DNA from: a virus
Virus record (IMG/VR): IMGVR_UViG_3300033993_001025
Span: 1 to 49,417 of that record
Direction: 5' to 3' (one strand)
Length of the DNA: 49,417 bases
A model generated the notes under the pieces. The model was not told the origin of the DNA. It ran no database searches and saw nothing but the letters and a program-made list of their open reading frames with translations. The translations under genes and the position numbers were made by a program. This document shows positions 45,701 through 49,417 of the stretch, piece by piece; the first letter of the stretch is position 1, and every line of letters begins with the position of its first letter.

Positions 45701-48700
45701 TTGCTGATCTTTTTGATACTGGCGAATCAAGAGTTTCCCAAGAGGGCAAACGCGCAAAGAAGGTTTCCCAGACTCCAGAATTTTACAGGCAGGTCAGGCC
45801 AGAACAAATAGATCAAGCTCGCAAGCTTATTGACAACGCTCTCCGCATCATTGATGCTATGGATGTAAGCGATGCCGAGAAAGATTCGCTGGCCCAAGGG
45901 TTTTTGCTACTTGATCAAGACATTGACAAATATGAACAAAATAAAGAATACCAAAGATACAGAGCCGAAGCAGTTAGGGAGGTTCGCCCTACTGTCGAAG
46001 CTGGGCAGATCGAGCCAACTGAGACAGAAGCTCAAGCAGCAGCGCGAGAGCTTGAGCAACGCTCCAGAGCAGAAGCAGAGCGTTTAGAGCGCGTAGCAAC
46101 AGCCCGAAGAGTTGCCGCTGGCAGAGCCGCATTTGTTCCCGCTGGACAGGCCGAAGCATTGGGCCGTGTTGCAAGAGCCGAATCCGCGCCAGACGAATTT
46201 GAATCTCTTGTTGAGCAGGGGTTCGCGGAAGAATATAAGGGTCAACAGGTTCTTACCGAAGCAGGAATTGCCGCACTCCCCGAAGCGCAGCGTCCACGGC
46301 TGTCTCCGCAAGTAAGAAAGATTCAGATTGATACAGGGGCCACAGATGCGGCAGCAGAAGCCATTTCCAAGAATCTTCGTATTGGCGTTGATCAGGTTCC
46401 GCCCAACGTAAGAATGCCCGAAGGCTGGACGCTGGAAGGTGACGTTTATATCCCTCCGGCTCCACAACAAGTTACCAAGGCTCCAGAGGCAGCTCCGACC
46501 CCCGAAGTTTCCCCCGAAGCTATCCCAGAAGTTCCAACAGAGCCAGCAAGACCTCAGCGTAGGGCCGCAATAGTAGAGCAAGCCCCAGAAGAAACGGACG
46601 ATGCTGACGTTAGGGACGAGGTTCCAGCCCTTACTACATTTGATCGCCTGTTCGCGTTTGCCGAAGATTTGATAGCCGCTACTCCCGAAAAAGCGGAGAG
46701 CATTAGGAAGACCATTGCTAATATGGCGGCAAGAATAACGGCTATGACCAAGAACAGGTCTGACGATTTCAGAGACGCCGTTATCGACAAGGCGGCAGAC
46801 AGGCTCAGAAGATCGCTTGAGCGTGGTGTAAAAACAATTTCGGGTGCAAGAATAATCGCGTCCGCCTTTGATGATGTTAAAAACCTTAAAAGATTTTCTG
46901 GAGAGGTTAATCAGATTGAATCCTCTATGGATGAGGATAAAGATGAGGGGGTAAAACTTGGAGACAAGCTTGACGATGGACAACTTTCCCCAGACGTTGT
47001 TGCCGCCAGAACCGACGCGGCCACAATACTTGAATCATTTACACCTCTTGAGAGGGCGGCACTTAGCGGTCTTCTCATTCAAAGAAACTTAATAGATAGA
47101 AAGCAAGCTTATGAATACCTACAAGAAGCAATCGAAGCCGGATTCACAGCCGATGACATCAGCAACGCAATCGACGCAGCAGAACAAAAATTCAACGATG
47201 TCCAACGAGGAGTTGGAAGAACTGTTGGACGGGCTGGTGTTGCGCCGACTGGACAAGTTGCGCCGACTGAAACGAGACTCCAACAAACAGAACGCTCTGG
47301 CGTAATGGGAGAGGTGTTGTCGGAGGTTGATAAATCCGATAATCTGACACCGAATGAAACAGCGGCCAAAGACAAGACTAATGACCCCACGCTGAACAAG
47401 ATTGGCTCTTGGCGCAATACGCTACCTGAAGGGCCGTTGCGCGATCTGATTGATCTTATCATTAGCGTAAGTCCAGACGCCGCGAATCTGGACATTAAAT
47501 ATGTTTCTACTTTGGATGGAAGATATGACGGACTGTATGACCCGCAGACCAACACGCTTTACATGCCACTTAATCCGACAAAGGACATTAACCTGTTGAT
47601 CGGTCACGAACTTGTCCATGCAACAACTTTAAGCAAAGCAAGAGAGTTTGATAACGGAAACCTCAACGCACTTTCGGCCAATGACCGCGCCGTATTTAAC
47701 GGACTGGAGAAAATAAGACAGCGGCTTATTAGAACGATGGGTAGAGGCAACGCCAAGTTTGCTGAGATTATGCGGATTAAGAACGCCGCAGAAAGAGGAT
47801 TGGCGGCAGCAGACGCAGTGGCAAATGGCGAGATTGACGGAAACCTGTATGCCCTTGTCAACATGGCTGAGTTCCTTGCCAACTCCATTGATAACGATGG
47901 ATTTAAAGACGCTCTTGGCGCGGTTGACAGAAATATCCTGAACGAGATTTGGGACTTGATTAAGAGACTCTTCACCCTTGGAGGCAAAACGCCTAATGGA
48001 GTTGACTTGGTTTGGAGATCAATCGCGCAGCTTTCTACCACAGTAGAGGGCGAAGGGGATGTTTCCGCAGCCGCGATCACTCCCCAACAAGACAGAGGGT
48101 ATCTTCTGGATGCGATTGAAAGAGGAGATTTTGATGCGGCACAAGCTTTGGCGGATGGCGGGGCAACGATAGATCGCGCCACATTCCTTCGTTCCATCCG
48201 ACCAGCGGCGACCCAACGCGCAACCACAATCCACGCCCGACTTGAGAAAGATGGAATTATCTCAAAGGATGAGTTTTCCAACGAGCGGGGTTTGGTTTAC
48301 GGTGATGGGCGGGGTGCTGCGTCCCAATATTTAGGGGCGCAATCTTACGAGCCATATCCTCCAGTTGGATTTAAACCAACTTATACGGGTGATCGCGTGG
48401 CTGGCGAGGGTGCGGCGATTGACAAAAAATTCCGCACGATCCTCAATACTTTTGTTTTGAATGTAGTAGATTCCGAAACACGAGCATTCATAGTTAAGGA
48501 CATTGCAAACTTGTTAGTCAATGGAGGAAGGGCGGTATTCGTTACTCGCGGCAAAGATGTTGCCACATCTAAAGCCTTGGTGTCTTTCGGGCCACTTGAA
48601 AGAATTCAAAGATCGGAAGGCAAGCTCACTTACCAAAAAGGATTTACACAGCCAGAACTAATTCAATATCTTCAAGAAACTCTTGGGGACGGATTTAATG

Positions 48701-49417
48701 TTCGGGCCTTGCGCGGAGGGAGTTCCAGCGATGTGCGCGCTGAAGTAATTAAGAATACTGGTGCTACATTGGACAATCCCCCGCTGGTTCAGGAATCTAT
48801 AGAAGGGCGAAATTTGGTTGCCCCCTCCGCTATTACTCCACAACAAGACGCCGACTACCTCGCAGCCGTCGAGCGCGGCGACATGGAGACAGCGCAACGG
48901 ATGGTGGATGAGGCGGCGAAACGGGCTGGCTATACCACTCCAGCATCTCATGGAAGCGCAGCCGACAAAGAGTTTACGGTATTTGATACAAGCACAAGCC
49001 CATATGGAAGGGTGCAGGGTAGTTATTTTACGAAAAACATTACAGGAACATGGAAGGGGTGGCTAAAGAACAGGCGGCTAATGCGCGTGTATCTCAAGTT
49101 TAATAATCCTGCTACGACAAGTGTATTAAATGAAATGGGATATAGTATTATTGGAGAGGATGCAAGGCAATGGCTTGAGTCAAGAGGATATGACGGAGTT
49201 GTTGATGATTCTATGGATGAAGTTGTTGCATTTCGTCCAGAACAGATCAAATCCGCCGACCCCGTAACCCGCGACGATCAAGGCAACGTCATCCCTCTAT
49301 CCAAAAGATTCCAGCCCACAGAGGCAGACATTAGATTTGCAGCTATTGACCCAACCAAACTACAGAAGCCAGATGACATGGACTCGCCAACACAGGCGGA
49401 GGCTTCTGAAAACGTGG
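42778..49417 (+). CDS. giant polyvalent virion protein (partial, runs off the right edge)
   Basis: The frame is open from ATG 42778 to the edge, more than 2,213 codons. The N-terminus repeats an ITFLDEE motif three times. Residues about 530-630 are hydrophobic (FAAQALPMIAAKFLSLFGPT). A metallopeptidase-type domain has HELVH (residues 1610-1614) near LYMPLNPTKD. Two copies of an ITPQQD...ERGD linker (from residues 1767 and 2019) bracket a methyltransferase-like segment (NTFVLNVVDSETRAFIVKDI; YQKGFTQPELIQYLQ). After the second linker comes an ADP-ribosyltransferase-like domain of the polyvalent-protein type (SHGSAADKEF, GSYFTKN, FRPEQIKSADPVTRDDQ). Such proteins are packaged in the head and injected with the DNA to act early in infection. 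Activities are not proven; the C-terminus is missing. Confidence 0.8.
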   Translation, partial: MAITFLDEEEDGASPEQEIGTKITFLDEEPETGVTFIEEDPVQSYSSAVKEFKDVQKTYESNAAAYNEFSSLPLTEADEPERLRLFDGARNSEILLDDKLRKVEKLRPAYEAVQEQRKQEEIASLNKLSENPLTAGVVEPALAAREKREAQLAALAQENLEDEAYSQKAKEISEEYSNFVNSSIQKSIKDSEEERLLLRDVLNERNRARMTGLGRVGAAEAVGSVILGTRESQNVADLASELGEEYANEILGRSATPRDVARGAVARFVGGGIAGIPSNVIDLFAGGEREPESLEEVRRLQSLVDGGDASVAPQLEEAKKNLRKEALLTAVERMTPEEKFKIQRDYLESKQNEILAGAPPERRQRIIDASERIMDSYEASRFNPEDPKAYGALLPDGTIYFTPKGKEDVNLAVDKIADAGLISEASKERYKSYYNNLEAERERAIRASAVQTTTFQNWIKNNPEYSIETDAGVEEAIAAFEESHNTPTANIVDIVPGLFRGIKSYVTDATIGARLSAIAASDISESEKADQMLAIYAEETEKLGERPPTSFLGGAAEITGNFAAQALPMIAAKFLSLFGPTGKTAGKFAVPTARAYTLAHMGALYAGQGYIEAVGQSVRESGYNSLEEIQEQNPELAERINETGKRAMIDAAKISLTEQIPIEGLVSSIGKFAKKPTTFKRIMEAVALNPAAEISQEIFADAAMQAAQSRYSLENKDIKMMSLEEIGQMYLGVLPITGGTAVAARTADRAMQRKEDAIAKLNEEQRRIFEAESALIDVAERAAKDAEATAPETAKAVADEAARARQELDARIGQTAESVGGEPISIRATVSPRREGETDQEWRARIEQERAEQGVTIPESRTIADAVRDKDTFVFNGMRGALVKDGDRVSFRPFGTQESYEVPASEAQNISEVEGVEWVRRGQIRTTVQEAPVEVSTEIEATPVVTEDEASEVADDVEVPPSLVEIEKSPTLNFFADLFDTGESRVSQEGKRAKKVSQTPEFYRQVRPEQIDQARKLIDNALRIIDAMDVSDAEKDSLAQGFLLLDQDIDKYEQNKEYQRYRAEAVREVRPTVEAGQIEPTETEAQAAARELEQRSRAEAERLERVATARRVAAGRAAFVPAGQAEALGRVARAESAPDEFESLVEQGFAEEYKGQQVLTEAGIAALPEAQRPRLSPQVRKIQIDTGATDAAAEAISKNLRIGVDQVPPNVRMPEGWTLEGDVYIPPAPQQVTKAPEAAPTPEVSPEAIPEVPTEPARPQRRAAIVEQAPEETDDADVRDEVPALTTFDRLFAFAEDLIAATPEKAESIRKTIANMAARITAMTKNRSDDFRDAVIDKAADRLRRSLERGVKTISGARIIASAFDDVKNLKRFSGEVNQIESSMDEDKDEGVKLGDKLDDGQLSPDVVAARTDAATILESFTPLERAALSGLLIQRNLIDRKQAYEYLQEAIEAGFTADDISNAIDAAEQKFNDVQRGVGRTVGRAGVAPTGQVAPTETRLQQTERSGVMGEVLSEVDKSDNLTPNETAAKDKTNDPTLNKIGSWRNTLPEGPLRDLIDLIISVSPDAANLDIKYVSTLDGRYDGLYDPQTNTLYMPLNPTKDINLLIGHELVHATTLSKAREFDNGNLNALSANDRAVFNGLEKIRQRLIRTMGRGNAKFAEIMRIKNAAERGLAAADAVANGEIDGNLYALVNMAEFLANSIDNDGFKDALGAVDRNILNEIWDLIKRLFTLGGKTPNGVDLVWRSIAQLSTTVEGEGDVSAAAITPQQDRGYLLDAIERGDFDAAQALADGGATIDRATFLRSIRPAATQRATTIHARLEKDGIISKDEFSNERGLVYGDGRGAASQYLGAQSYEPYPPVGFKPTYTGDRVAGEGAAIDKKFRTILNTFVLNVVDSETRAFIVKDIANLLVNGGRAVFVTRGKDVATSKALVSFGPLERIQRSEGKLTYQKGFTQPELIQYLQETLGDGFNVRALRGGSSSDVRAEVIKNTGATLDNPPLVQESIEGRNLVAPSAITPQQDADYLAAVERGDMETAQRMVDEAAKRAGYTTPASHGSAADKEFTVFDTSTSPYGRVQGSYFTKNITGTWKGWLKNRRLMRVYLKFNNPATTSVLNEMGYSIIGEDARQWLESRGYDGVVDDSMDEVVAFRPEQIKSADPVTRDDQGNVIPLSKRFQPTEADIRFAAIDPTKLQKPDDMDSPTQAEASENV

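Noticed and set aside
1-49417. Circular closure of the window (giant gene continuing at base 1)
   Set aside because: The frame entering at base 1 would be antisense to the leftward genes and gives no protein-like sequence, so the window is a segment of a larger genome.

Overview
The window is part of a tailed double-stranded DNA bacteriophage genome. It carries a large terminase, portal, scaffold, major capsid protein, tail-fibre-type proteins, a holin/amidase lysis cluster, a DnaB helicase, a phage-type tRNA and an unfinished ORF of more than 2,200 codons at the right edge. A 760-residue portal and a giant multidomain late protein, with no tape measure, sheath or baseplate genes visible, suggest a podovirus-like particle; this is inferred. 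The host is not identifiable. Most genes lack a Shine-Dalgarno sequence and several promoters sit directly on the start codon, and two proteins carry Sec-type signal sequences; a Gram-negative host outside the Proteobacteria is a guess only.

Layout. Positions 1-6040 hold about twenty small, overlapping genes on the minus strand in three tandem transcription units. They include a dCMP deaminase, a RusA-like resolvase that appears split between frames, a Mom-like DNA-modification enzyme, an HExxH protein and HTH proteins. Positions 6040-7158 contain no convincing protein gene; I read them as two tandem structured non-coding RNAs on the plus strand, each behind its own phage promoter, the second opening with a tRNA/tmRNA-like domain. 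From 7159 to 13640 the plus strand encodes an HNH nuclease, an HTH-plus-membrane-segment fusion, a glycosyltransferase-like protein, an SF2 helicase and DnaB. A minus-strand pair (a Cys-rich protein and a TerS-like protein) diverges from terL at 15 kb. Morphogenesis genes run from 15 to 28.6 kb, followed by lysis genes (28.6-30.3 kb), nucleotide and exonuclease genes (31-32.4 kb), a minus-strand block of three probable structural genes (32.4-35.8 kb), an SSB-like/Cas4-like-nuclease/glycosyltransferase operon ending in tRNA-Arg (36-39.8 kb), and late virion genes ending in the giant polyvalent protein (39.9 kb to the edge).

Regulation. Nine copies of one bipartite element, TTGAAC, exactly 18 bp, then TCWRWN-type hexamer (mostly TCTAAN, TCTATN or TCAAAT), stand before the non-structural operons on both strands and before both RNAs. 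Structural genes instead have ordinary TTGACA/TATAAT-like promoters. This suggests two temporal promoter classes. In most TTGAAC units the start codon lies 5-11 bases after the second hexamer, implying leaderless messages. Structured RNA leaders precede the capsid gene and the Cas4-like nuclease gene.
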